From JBBSIG01 sp038232215 (GTDB lineage Bacteria > Actinomycetota > Thermoleophilia > Gaiellales > Gaiellaceae), in assembly GCA_038232215.1 (NCBI GenBank), contig JBBSIG010000017.1, positions 1 to 19,340 of the forward strand: a stretch of 19,340 nt of DNA, written 5' to 3'. Shown here in pieces: positions 6,848 to 14,063 of the stretch (position 1 is its first letter; the number at the start of each line of letters is the position of its first letter). The position numbers were made by a program, and so were the translations under genes. The notes beneath the pieces were generated by a model. That model saw only the letters and a program-made list of their open reading frames with translations. It was not told the origin of the DNA and did no database searches.

Positions 6848-7948
6848 GTGACGCAGGTCGATTTCATGCCGCTCGAAGGCTGGGATCACGTCGAGCTCTA
6901 CGTGGGGAACGCGAAGCAGGCCGCCTACTTCTACGAGCAGGCCTTCGGCTTCGCGAGGACGGCGTATGCGGGGCCGGAGACGGGAGTCCGAGACCGAGCC
7001 TCCTACGTGCTCGAGCAGGAGGAGATCCGGCTCGTGCTGACGAGCGGGGTCCGGGCCGACAGCGAGATCGTTGCCTTCGCGGCGAGGCACGGAGACGGCG
7101 TTAAGGACGTCGCCCTGGCGGTTCCCGACGCGGGGAGGGCGTACCGCGAGGCCGTCGACCGAGGCGCCCGCGGCGTGGCCGAGCCGTACACGCTCGAGGA
7201 CGACTTCGGTCGGGTCGAGCTGGCGACGATCGCGACCTACGGCGACAACGTCCACACGTTCGTCGACCGCGCGGACTACGCCGGGCCGTACCTGCCGGGC
7301 TACGTCTCGGCAGCGGAGAACGGCGCGCCGCGCGACGGCGTCGGGCTGAAGGCGATCGACCACGTCGTCGGGAACGTCGGGCTCGGCGACATGGACGAGT
7401 GGGTCTCGTTCTACGAGCGCACGATGGGCTTCACCGAGCTCGTTCACTTCTCCGACGAGGCCATCCACACCGAGTACTCCGCGCTGATGTCGAAGGTGAT
7501 GACGGGCGGCGACGGCAAGATCAAGTTCCCGATCAACGAGCCGGCCGAGGGCAAGCGAAAGAGTCAGATCGAGGAGTACCTCGAGTTCTACGACGGGCCG
7601 GGCGTTCAGCACGTCGCGCTGGCGACCGACGATATCGTCGGCACGGTCGAGGCGCTTGCCGAGCGGGGGATCGGCTTTCTCCAGACGCCTGACGCGTACT
7701 ACGACGACGTGGCCGACCGCGTGGGGGAGATCGAGGAGGAGTGGAGCGACCTGCGCCGGCTGCGCATCCTCGCCGACCGCGACGAGGAGGGCTATCTGCT
7801 GCAGGTCTTCACGAAGACGGCGCAGGATCGGCCGACGCTCTTCTTCGAGGTGATCGAGCGGCACGGCGCGCGCGGCTTCGGCGACGGCAACTTCAAGGCG
7901 CTGTTCGAGGCCATCGAGCGCGAGCAGGCGCTGCGCGGCAACCTCTGA
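6848..7948 (+). CDS. hpd: 4-hydroxyphenylpyruvate dioxygenase
   Basis: A non-heme Fe(II) enzyme converting 4-hydroxyphenylpyruvate to homogentisate, the entry step of tyrosine catabolism. The 366-aa protein has two vicinal-oxygen-chelate halves: WDHVELYVGNAKQAAYFYEQ near the N-terminus and IDHVVGNVGLGDMDEWVSFYE in the second half. Iron ligands are visible as His172 (IDHVVGNV), His255 (VQHVALAT) and Glu334 (FFEVIER). The C-terminal helix signature GARGFGDGNFKALFEAIE is typical of HPPD. GTG 6848 is preferred because a TAGGAT box lies 7 nt upstream and it leads directly into the first domain. Hydroxymandelate synthase shares this fold, but the nearby FAH and HGD genes favour HPPD. Its stop overlaps the next gene. 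Confidence 0.95.
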   Translation: MTQVDFMPLEGWDHVELYVGNAKQAAYFYEQAFGFARTAYAGPETGVRDRASYVLEQEEIRLVLTSGVRADSEIVAFAARHGDGVKDVALAVPDAGRAYREAVDRGARGVAEPYTLEDDFGRVELATIATYGDNVHTFVDRADYAGPYLPGYVSAAENGAPRDGVGLKAIDHVVGNVGLGDMDEWVSFYERTMGFTELVHFSDEAIHTEYSALMSKVMTGGDGKIKFPINEPAEGKRKSQIEEYLEFYDGPGVQHVALATDDIVGTVEALAERGIGFLQTPDAYYDDVADRVGEIEEEWSDLRRLRILADRDEEGYLLQVFTKTAQDRPTLFFEVIERHGARGFGDGNFKALFEAIEREQALRGNL

Positions 7949-8625
7949 CGACGCCGTGGGAGAACCTGCTCTTCGCGCACTGGCCGGTGGCCTCGGACGA
8001 GCTGCGCCCACACATTCCGGAGAGTCTCGAGCTCGACCTGCACGGTGGGCGGGCCTGGCTCGGGATCACGCCGTTTCGCGTGACGGGTCTGCGTCTACGC
8101 GGGACGCTGCCGCTTCCCGGCGTCTCGAGCTTCCTCGAGCTGAACGTCCGCACGTACGTGAGTGCGGGCGGCAAGCCGGGCATCTGGTTCTTCAGCCTCG
8201 ACGCCGACAGCCGACTTGCAGTCGAGACGGCCAGACGCGCCTACCGACTGCCGTACTTCCGGGCTCGGATCAGCTCGCGGGAGCGGGAAGGGTGGCTCCA
8301 GCTCGAGTCCGCCCGGGCCGGTAAGAGCGCCCGCGTCTTCGACGTCCGCTACCGCGGCACGGGTCCGGCCCTCGAGGCCGAGCCCGGCAGCCGCGAGCAC
8401 TTCCTGACCGAGCGGTATTGCCTGTACGCCGAGCACGGCGGGCGGCTCTTTCGCGCCGAGATCCACCACGCGCCGTGGGCGCTGCGGCCCGCAGAGGCAG
8501 TCGTCGAGCTGAACACGATGACGCCGGCGGGGGTGGACGTCTCCGCGGAGCCGCTGTTCCACCTCGCAGCGCGGCAGGACGTCGTGCTCTGGCCGTTACA
8601 CGAGGTCGGAACACGCACGGGCTAG
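7945..8625 (+). CDS. DUF2071 (YqjF-like) protein
   Basis: A 226-aa soluble protein of the YqjF/DUF2071 family (function unknown). Recognisable are the N-terminal WENLLFAHWPVASDELRPHI, GRAWLGITPFRV, FLELNVRTYV, GIWFFSLDADS and the late PLFHLAARQDV. The conserved N-terminal tryptophan segment lies before the first in-frame GTG (7987), and no ATG, GTG or TTG occurs in frame between 7801 and that GTG. The only start keeping the conserved end is CTG 7945, which gives a CTGA overlap with the HPPD stop, in line with the NTGA junctions elsewhere in this window. It is therefore probably translated by re-initiation after HPPD. Its stop abuts a long inverted repeat. Confidence 0.85.
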   Translation: MTTPWENLLFAHWPVASDELRPHIPESLELDLHGGRAWLGITPFRVTGLRLRGTLPLPGVSSFLELNVRTYVSAGGKPGIWFFSLDADSRLAVETARRAYRLPYFRARISSREREGWLQLESARAGKSARVFDVRYRGTGPALEAEPGSREHFLTERYCLYAEHGGRLFRAEIHHAPWALRPAEAVVELNTMTPAGVDVSAEPLFHLAARQDVVLWPLHEVGTRTG

Positions 8626-8760
8626 ACGATTGATCGGAAGATCAAGCGGCGCCGGCTGACGCCCCCGGCTCGGCGCCGGATCGTTGCGCCGCGAGCGATC
8701 TCGGCGCCCGGCTTGGCCGGGGCCGTCCCCGGGGCGACAGTCGATGTTCCGATCAACCGT
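8626..8760. repeat. Long inverted repeat enclosing a multi-hairpin segment
   Basis: ACGATTGATCGGA (8626-8638) and TCCGATCAACCGT (8748-8760) pair at 12 of 13 positions. Between them lie CGGCGCCG at 8647-8654 and 8671-8678 (an 8-bp stem), GATCG/CGATC at 8679-8683 / 8696-8700, and CCCGG/CCGGG at 8707-8711 / 8717-8721 with an alternative GGGG/CCCC pairing at 8719-8722 / 8727-8730. The left arm begins directly after the DUF2071 stop. The segment ends about 40 bp before the CDF promoter box. It may be a structured 3' end or terminator of the HPPD transcript, a small RNA, or a small non-coding element. Confidence 0.45.
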
Positions 8761-8799
8761 CCAGTCACCCGCGGCGGCCGAGTCGGAGCCGTCCTGGCA

Positions 8800-8805
8800 T
8801 AGCCT
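8800..8805 (+). promoter_or_regulatory. -10-like box of CDF gene (leaderless)
   Basis: TAGCCT followed by 6 nt and then ATG 8812. No Shine-Dalgarno sequence. The structured segment at 8626-8760 lies upstream of this box, so it is not part of the CDF leader. Confidence 0.5.
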
Positions 8806-8811
8806 GTTCGC

Positions 8812-10173
8812 ATGAGCTCGCCGAGGCGCACAGCGCTCGTCTCCGTTCTCGCCGCCCTGTTCCTGATCGTCCTGAAGCTGAGCGCGGGGATCGCGGCGGG
8901 GAGCCTCGGCCTGATCTCGGAGGCTCTCCACTCGGGCACGGATCTCGTCGCGGCGCTCCTGACCTTCTTCGCGGTGGGCGTCTCGGCACGGCCCGCGGAC
9001 ACGAGCCACGCGTACGGGCACGGCAAGGCCGAGCACCTGGCCGCGCTCGCGGAGGGCGGGATCCTCGTGGCGGCGAGCCTCTTCATCGCCGTACGCGCTG
9101 GCATGCAGCTCGTCGGCTCGGCGCGGGCGGACGTCGAGGCGACCTGGTACGCACTCGCGGCGATCGGGATCGCGATCGCGGTCGACGTCGCACGGACGGG
9201 CACGTCGCTTCGCGCCGCGCGCCGCTACCGAAGTGCAGCCCTGCAGTCCAACGCGCTTCACTTCGCGAGCGACATGGCCGGCTCGATCGCGGTGCTCGTC
9301 GGGCTGCTGCTGGTGCGGGCGGGCGTGCAGGAGGCCGACTCGATAGCGGCGCTCTTCGTCGCGGCGCTCGTGCTGGCCGCGGCCGGCCGCCTGATGTCGG
9401 GAAATGTCAACGTGCTGATGGATCGCGTGCCCGCGGCGGCGGAAGAGGCTGCCCGCGGGGCGATCGCGGAGCTCCAACCTGCCGTCGAGCTGCGCCGGCT
9501 CCGCATGCGGCAGGCCGCCGGTCGGCACTTCGCCGACGTCGTGATCGGCGTCGCGCCCGGTGCCGCGCTCGAGGAGGGGCACGCGGCCGCCGACGCGGTC
9601 GAGAGCGCGGTGCAGCGTGCGCTCCCCGAGAGCGACGTGGTCGTCCACGTCGAGCCGGCGGCGGGAGCCGAGGCGGCGATCCGGGAGCGCGCGCACGCAG
9701 CCGCGCTCCGCGTGCCGAGCGTCCGTGAGATCCACAACATCCGCGTTCTGACCGTGGGAGAGCGGACCGAGCTGTCGCTTCATCTGAAGCTGCCCGGAGG
9801 CATGACGCTCGAGGAGGCACACAGCGTTGCCTCCCACGTGGAGCGCGCGATCGCCGACGCCGTACCCGAGGTCGACGCCGTCCAGAGCCACGTCGAGCCG
9901 CTCGCGGAGGTCGGGCCGGGGACGCCGCTTCCGGCGGGCGACGTCGCGGGCGACACCGATACAGTCGCGCGTATCGTCCGCGAGGCCACGGGGCTGGCGC
10001 CACGGGAGCTCCGCTTTCTGCGCACGGACGACGGCCTCGTCGCCTACCTGACGCTCGCGCTCGACCCTGGCAGCGTCCTGTCCGACGCGCACGCGCGCGC
10101 GAGCGAGATCGAGGAGCGAATCCGCCGGGAACGGCCCGAGATCGCCGACGTGATCGTCCACACCGAGCCGTGA
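8812..10173 (+). CDS. Cation diffusion facilitator (Zn-type) with three cytoplasmic repeats
   Basis: A 453-aa metal/H+ antiporter of the CDF family. Residues 1 to about 200 form the six-helix membrane domain. The transport site is visible as His40/Asp44 in helix 2 (LHSGTD) and His150/Asp154 in helix 5 (LHFASD); the HxxxD-HxxxD pattern is usual for zinc-type members. After LMDRVP (about 203) come three tandem copies of the alpha/beta metallochaperone-like C-terminal domain, at about 207-290, 296-371 and 385-453, each ending in a related D(V/A)xxHxEP-type strand (VVVHVEP, VQSHVEP, VIVHTEP). Most CDFs have one such domain. Its TGA overlaps the FAH start (GTGA), so a metal transporter is coupled to a Mg/Ca-dependent catabolic enzyme. 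Confidence 0.9.
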   Translation: MSSPRRTALVSVLAALFLIVLKLSAGIAAGSLGLISEALHSGTDLVAALLTFFAVGVSARPADTSHAYGHGKAEHLAALAEGGILVAASLFIAVRAGMQLVGSARADVEATWYALAAIGIAIAVDVARTGTSLRAARRYRSAALQSNALHFASDMAGSIAVLVGLLLVRAGVQEADSIAALFVAALVLAAAGRLMSGNVNVLMDRVPAAAEEAARGAIAELQPAVELRRLRMRQAAGRHFADVVIGVAPGAALEEGHAAADAVESAVQRALPESDVVVHVEPAAGAEAAIRERAHAAALRVPSVREIHNIRVLTVGERTELSLHLKLPGGMTLEEAHSVASHVERAIADAVPEVDAVQSHVEPLAEVGPGTPLPAGDVAGDTDTVARIVREATGLAPRELRFLRTDDGLVAYLTLALDPGSVLSDAHARASEIEERIRRERPEIADVIVHTEP

Positions 10174-10982
10174 AGCTCTGCATGTTCACACCTCGTGAGC
10201 TCGACCTGCCGCGCGGCTGGCCCGGCCGAATCGAGGGGGAGCGGGTGATCCAGCTCGCCGCGCAGACGCTGCAGGCGTTCTTCTCGGGCGGCGGCGGTGC
10301 GCGGGAGCACGCCGACTTCCCGCTGGCCGAGGTGAAGCTGCTCGCGCCGATCGCGACCCCGCCCTCCGTGCGCGACTTCTACGCCTTCGAGCAGCACGTG
10401 GCGACGGCCAGGCGGGCGCGCGGCCTCGAGGTGCCCTCCGAGTGGTACGAGCGGCCGGTGTTCTACTTCTCGAACCCGGCGGCGATCTACGGCCCGGACG
10501 CGTCCGTTCCGTATCCGCAGGACACCGCCGAGCTCGACTACGAGCTCGAGGTGGCCGCCGTGGTCGGAGCCGAGGGTGCGGTCGCCGGATTCACGATCAT
10601 GAACGACTGGTCCGCACGCGACGTGCAGCGCGCGGAGATGAGAGTCGGCCTCGGGCCGGCGAAGGGCAAGGACTTCGCGACGAGCCTCGGCCCCGTCGTC
10701 GTGACGCCCGACGAGCTCGGCGACCTACGGCTCGAGATGATCGCCCGCGTCAACGGGGAGGAGCGATCGCGCGGCAACCTCGGCGACATGCACCACTCCT
10801 GGGAGGCGATCGTCGCCTACGCGGCTCGGAACACCGAGCTCCGCCCGGGCGACGTTCTCGGCTCCGGCACGGTCGGCACGGGCTGCATCCTCGAGCTGGG
10901 AGACGGGCGCTGGCTGCAACGGGGCGACGTCGTGGAGCTCGAGGTCGAGGGCATCGGCGTGCTCCGCAACACGATCTGCTGA
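10170..10982 (+). CDS. Fumarylacetoacetate hydrolase family protein (probable fumarylacetoacetase)
   Basis: FAH-fold metal-dependent C-C hydrolase, likely cleaving fumarylacetoacetate to fumarate and acetoacetate, the last step of tyrosine catabolism. The 270-aa protein has VRDFYAFEQHV (His of the catalytic dyad), metal ligands Glu125 and Glu127 in DYELEVAAVVG, Asp146 in MNDWSARDVQ, and Lys167 in AKGKDFATSLGP, followed by VNGEERSRGN and SGTVGTGC. GTG 10170 is chosen for its GTGA overlap with the CDF stop. Other FAH-superfamily enzymes act on related acylpyruvates, but the HPPD and HGD genes nearby support this assignment. Downstream lies decayed sequence rather than the rest of the pathway. 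Confidence 0.88.
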   Translation: MKLCMFTPRELDLPRGWPGRIEGERVIQLAAQTLQAFFSGGGGAREHADFPLAEVKLLAPIATPPSVRDFYAFEQHVATARRARGLEVPSEWYERPVFYFSNPAAIYGPDASVPYPQDTAELDYELEVAAVVGAEGAVAGFTIMNDWSARDVQRAEMRVGLGPAKGKDFATSLGPVVVTPDELGDLRLEMIARVNGEERSRGNLGDMHHSWEAIVAYAARNTELRPGDVLGSGTVGTGCILELGDGRWLQRGDVVELEVEGIGVLRNTIC

Positions 10983-11004
10983 GCCGGGAGCGACTCCTAC
11001 CGCT

Positions 11005-11183
11005 CGAACCCTGCGCTGGAACGGGAGGTCGGCGAGCCGGTCCCCGTGCAGGTGGCCCAGCTGACTTTCGCCGAGTCGAAACTCGACCCCGCCGAAGCGG
11101 TGCGGCTCGGCCGTGACGCCCTCCCAGCTCGAGAGCTCTGCCGAGATCCTCTCGGCGGGCGAGTCGTTACCGCTTCCGTCCAT
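11005..11183 (-). pseudogene. 3'-truncated DUF5519-like gene remnant
   Basis: From ATG 11183 the minus strand encodes about 60 residues with a good family match in my judgement: AERISAELSSWEGVTAEPHR, FGGVEFRLGESQLGHLHGDR and LADLPFQRRVR. This is the front part of a roughly 90-100-residue DUF5519 ('luciferase domain') protein. The likeness stops near 11005 and the frame then runs on antisense into the FAH gene without the expected C-terminal part, so the 3' third is missing. Its ATG overlaps the end of the PASTA-type remnant by 17 nt, suggesting a former two-gene operon. A real but diverged short protein is possible. Confidence 0.6.
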
Positions 11184-11955
11184 TGCTGAGCGTGAGAGCG
11201 ACGGCTGCGCCCACTGGGAGCTTCGTTCTCGCGGCCGGGCTCTGGCGTAACACGTGCCCCTTCGGCAGGCTCGAAGGAGCGAAGGCGAGGCGGCCCGAGC
11301 GCCAGCGGCTGCGGATGAGCGCTCTTCGGGCGGAGGCAAGAGGCTTTCCTCGAACGTCGGGTACGGCGCAGCGCCGCACGGGCGTCTTCGGGGGCCGGCG
11401 GCGGCGCGGGCGGTGCTGGCGCCGGAGGCTGAGGAGATGTCTGCGGGGCCCCGCCGACGACGGCGCTCACCGAGGCTGGGCGACCGAGCGCGGAGCCGTC
11501 CGAAGGCGTCACGGTACAGCCGACGGCTTCGCCAGCCGGTGAACGCTCGTTCGAGGCAGAGCATCTGAGAGCGCCGCGCTGACCACCTCGCGGTCGATCC
11601 GCGGATACAGCTGCCGTGTTCCGACCGGGAAAGACCCAACTCGCACGGACTCGTCAAAGGGGATCGCTGCGCGAAGGGTGTCCGGACCCGTTCCGAAGCT
11701 GAAGTCTCTGACGTAGAGCTCGCGGCGGATGGGCGTTTGACTGCGCCAGAGAGACGAGCCCGTCCGGCACGCGCCGGCAGAGGGCTCGTACGGCGTGCCG
11801 TCGAGCTGCGACTCGAAGTGCCGGCTATCCAACGTGCACCCCTGCCCGCCCGCCGCATGCCTCGGATGATGCTTCCGTCGTAGCTCGAAGACAAGGCCTG
11901 CGGCCAGACGCTCTCGGGCGCGGCGCCGGCCGGAGCGCCCCGGCGGCCCCGGCAT
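11167..11955 (-). pseudogene. Frameshifted gene with C-terminal PASTA domain
   Basis: Three pieces read in order on the minus strand. Residues from ATG 11955 (SD-like GGAGGA 10 nt upstream) run to a TGA at 11509-11511 and include RELYVRDFSFGTG and VGTRQLYPRIDREVV. A Pro/Ala-rich linker (SPQPPAPAPPAPPPAP) follows in the neighbouring frame from 11512. Then the original frame resumes with a PASTA domain: VPDVRGKPLASARRALIRS ... SSLPKGHVLRQSPAARTKLP ... VALTLS, ending at TAA 11167-11169. One base lost near 11512 and one gained near 11390-11394 (a run of five G) would explain both shifts. PASTA domains bind peptidoglycan or beta-lactams in secreted or membrane proteins. No signal peptide is apparent. 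Assembly errors could mimic this decay. Confidence 0.6.
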
Positions 11956-11962
11956 CAGGGGA

Positions 11963-11968
11963 TATCCT
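11963..11968 (+). promoter_or_regulatory. -10-like box of homogentisate dioxygenase gene
   Basis: TATCCT followed by 7 nt and then ATG 11976. It overlaps the palindrome GGATATCC (11960-11967), which could also be a regulator site. The 7-nt spacer CCGGAGC contains a GGAG, but it lies too close to the ATG for normal Shine-Dalgarno use. Confidence 0.55.
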
Positions 11969-11975
11969 CCGGAGC

Positions 11976-13202
11976 ATGCCCACCTACCAGCGGCTCGGCG
12001 ACGTCCCGCGCAAGCGGCACATCCAGTTCCGGGAGAACGGCACCCTGCTGACCGAGGAGGTGATGGGGCTCGAGGGCTTCTCGGGCAACGAGTCGATCCT
12101 CTACCACCTCGTCTCGCCCTGCAGGATCAAGGAAATCGGCGACTTCACGCCGATCGAGCGACGGGAATGGGTGCCGAACGGCCACGCGCACCGGCATTTC
12201 CGCACGATGGACATCGAGGCCGGCGGAGACGCCGTGAGCGGTCGGCGCCTCTTGATGTGGAACGAGGACGTCGAGATCTCCCTCTGCCGGCCCGACTCGG
12301 AGATGAATGGCTTCTACCGCAACGGCGAGGGCGACGAGGTCGTCTTCGTCCACGAGGGCTCGGGCACGCTCGAGACGATCTACGGCGATCTTCCCTACCG
12401 ACCGGGCGACTACGTCGTGATCCCGCGGGGGACGACGTACCGGCTACGACCGGATGGGCCCCAGCGATACCTGGTCTTCGAGTCGCTGGGGTCGATCGAG
12501 ATCCCGCGGCGCTACCGCAACGAGTACGGGCAGCTGATGGAGCACGCGCCCTTCTACCACCGCGACATCCATCCCCCGACTGGCCTGCGCACCGTTCGCG
12601 AGCGCGGGGAGTTCGAGCTCACCGTGCGGGTGCGAGACGGCTTCCAGCGCTACGTCCTCGACTACCACCCCTTCGACGTGGTCGGCTGGGACGGCTACGT
12701 GTATCCGTGGACGTTCAACATCGAGGACTTCGAGCCGATCACCGGCCGCATCCACATGCCGCCTCCCTCTCACCAGACGTTCGAGGGGCGCAACTTCGTG
12801 ATCTGCTCCTTCTGCCCCCGCAAGCTGGATTTCGATCCGCTCGCGATCCCCATCCCCTACCACCACTCGAATCTGAACTCGGAGGAGATGATCTACTACG
12901 TCTCCGGGAACTTCGGGTCGCGCCGGGGAATCGAGGTCGGATCGGTGACGCTGCACCCGTCCGGCATCCCGCATGGTCCGCATCCCGGTCTCGCGGAGAA
13001 GTCGATCGGCACGACCGAGACGCACGAGCTCGCGGTCATGTGCGACACGTTCCACCCCCTGCGGCTGACGGAGCTGGCGGAGCAGCTCGACGACGGCGTC
13101 TACGCGTACTCCTGGTACGACGAGCCGGGCGAGAACGGCGGCGAGTCGGGGCGCGCCCAGACCGCCGACGACGATCCGGCCGGCGTCACGTCGCACCTCT
13201 AA
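11976..13202 (+). CDS. hmgA: Homogentisate 1,2-dioxygenase
   Basis: A non-heme Fe(II) ring-cleavage dioxygenase opening homogentisate to maleylacetoacetate. The 408-aa length is close to the family norm of about 400-440. Iron ligands are readable by alignment with the human enzyme: His297 (PYHHSN), Glu303 (NSEEM) and His333 (GIPHGPHPG). Other family segments include EGDEVVFVHEGSGTLET, YRPGDYVVIPRGTTYR, VVGWDGYVYPWTFNIEDFEP and FVICSFCPRKLDFDPLAIP. ATG 11976 has a TATCCT box 7 nt upstream and begins the family's YxRLGxVPRKRHIQF N-terminus. It is separated from HPPD and FAH by the CDF gene and decayed sequence, but completes the aromatic part of tyrosine catabolism. Confidence 0.95.
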   Translation: MPTYQRLGDVPRKRHIQFRENGTLLTEEVMGLEGFSGNESILYHLVSPCRIKEIGDFTPIERREWVPNGHAHRHFRTMDIEAGGDAVSGRRLLMWNEDVEISLCRPDSEMNGFYRNGEGDEVVFVHEGSGTLETIYGDLPYRPGDYVVIPRGTTYRLRPDGPQRYLVFESLGSIEIPRRYRNEYGQLMEHAPFYHRDIHPPTGLRTVRERGEFELTVRVRDGFQRYVLDYHPFDVVGWDGYVYPWTFNIEDFEPITGRIHMPPPSHQTFEGRNFVICSFCPRKLDFDPLAIPIPYHHSNLNSEEMIYYVSGNFGSRRGIEVGSVTLHPSGIPHGPHPGLAEKSIGTTETHELAVMCDTFHPLRLTELAEQLDDGVYAYSWYDEPGENGGESGRAQTADDDPAGVTSHL

Positions 13203-13354
13203 CGAATCTCTCGGGGCGGGTCTTCTACGGACGCCTACAACGGGGTCTGCGCGGCGATGAAGCAGCCGGAGAGACAAGGCACGCTCCACCTCCTCCCCGG
13301 TATCAGCGTATCGCCGGCGAGCGCACGCATGGGTGCCAGAATCGTAGAGAGAGC

Positions 13355-13999
13355 GTGCCGCCGGTGAGGCTCGTGCTCGACTGGGACGGAACGGTGACCG
13401 AGGTCGACACGCTCCACCTCGTGCTGGAGCGTTTCGGCGACCCGTCCGTCTACCAGAGCGCCGAGGGCTCGCTCGGGCGCGGGTCGTCGCTGCACGAGGT
13501 CATCGCACGCGAGTTCGCGACCGTGCGAGCGCCGCTTGCGGAGGTCGTCGGCTGGCTGCTGAGCCATGCGACGATCCGGCCGGGCTTTCGCGAGCTCGTC
13601 GAGCGCTACCGGCCGCTCGTCCTCTCCAGCGGCTTCCACGAGCTGATCGAGCCCATCCTTGCGCGGGAGGGGGTGAGCGTCGAGTTGCGGGCGAACAGGG
13701 TCGAGCCGCTCGTCGACGGGTGGCGGCCCCGCTTTCGCGACGAGCGTCTCTGCGAGGTGTGCGGCGAGGCGTGCAAGCGGCGGTCGCTGCCCGCCGGCGA
13801 CGGGATGCTCGTCTTCGCCGGCGACGGTTATTCGGATCGCTGCGCCTCCCTCGCCGCCGACCGGGTCTTCGCGTGCGGCGCGCTGCCGGACTACCTGGAC
13901 GAGCAGGGCGTCCGCTACGAGCCGCTCGTCGACTTCGTCGGGCTCGCGGCGGCCCTCGAGGGGGGCGGCCCGCCTCGGGCACCGCGACCAGCGAGGTAG
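13355..13999 (+). CDS. HAD-IB phosphatase (phosphoserine phosphatase / MtnX-like)
   Basis: A 214-aa haloacid-dehalogenase phosphatase with all four motifs: nucleophile Asp9 and acid/base Asp11 (LVLDWDGT), Ser91/Ser92 (VLSSGFHE), Lys141 (CKRRS) and GDGYSD with Asp157 and Asp161. A helical C1-type cap lies between motifs I and II. A Cys cluster (CEVCGEACK, about 132-141) resembles the one seen in MtnX-like members of the methionine salvage family. The substrate is uncertain: phosphoserine, a methylthio-pentenyl phosphate or another small phosphate ester. GTG 13355 and GTG 13364 are both possible starts; a CAGAAT box at 13337-13342 would give a short leader. A 4-bp GGCC stem with a UUCG loop (14023-14034) follows the gene. 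Confidence 0.85.
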   Translation: MPPVRLVLDWDGTVTEVDTLHLVLERFGDPSVYQSAEGSLGRGSSLHEVIAREFATVRAPLAEVVGWLLSHATIRPGFRELVERYRPLVLSSGFHELIEPILAREGVSVELRANRVEPLVDGWRPRFRDERLCEVCGEACKRRSLPAGDGMLVFAGDGYSDRCASLAADRVFACGALPDYLDEQGVRYEPLVDFVGLAAALEGGGPPRAPRPAR

Positions 14000-14049
14000 G
14001 GAGCGGGCAGACCCTTCACGGCGGCCTTCGGGCCTGGATCGGCGAGGGC

Positions 14050-14055
14050 TAGCCT
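14050..14055 (+). promoter_or_regulatory. -10-like box of AlkA-type glycosylase gene
   Basis: TAGCCT followed by 8 nt and then GTG 14064, slightly longer spacing than the other leaderless starts here. An alternative TTG start at 14055 would overlap the box itself and is disfavoured. Confidence 0.4.
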
Positions 14056-14063
14056 TGCCTGCG

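Noticed and set aside
5002..6867. Long minus-strand open frame (621 codons) over the EamA and MFS genes
   Set aside because: Low-complexity Arg/Asp/Glu/His-rich shadow of two clear membrane proteins.
7987..7989. GTG as the start of the DUF2071 protein
   Set aside because: It would remove the conserved WENLLFAHW segment; CTG 7945 keeps it and forms CTGA with the HPPD stop.
8626..8760. Miniature transposable element (MITE)
   Set aside because: The arms resemble terminal repeats, but no flanking target-site duplication is visible and no second copy is present in the window.
8596..10161. Long minus-strand open frame (521 codons) over the CDF gene
   Set aside because: Shadow frame; the plus-strand CDF has paired HxxxD sites and six membrane helices.
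10997..11512. 171-codon minus-strand frame as a separate gene
   Set aside because: Only its first 40 codons (the Pro/Ala linker) look real; the rest is out of frame with the PASTA domain and DUF5519 remnant, which carry the recognisable protein sequence.
13203..13354. Riboswitch or small gene after homogentisate dioxygenase
   Set aside because: Scattered short inverted repeats only; no known aptamer core and no codon-biased frame.
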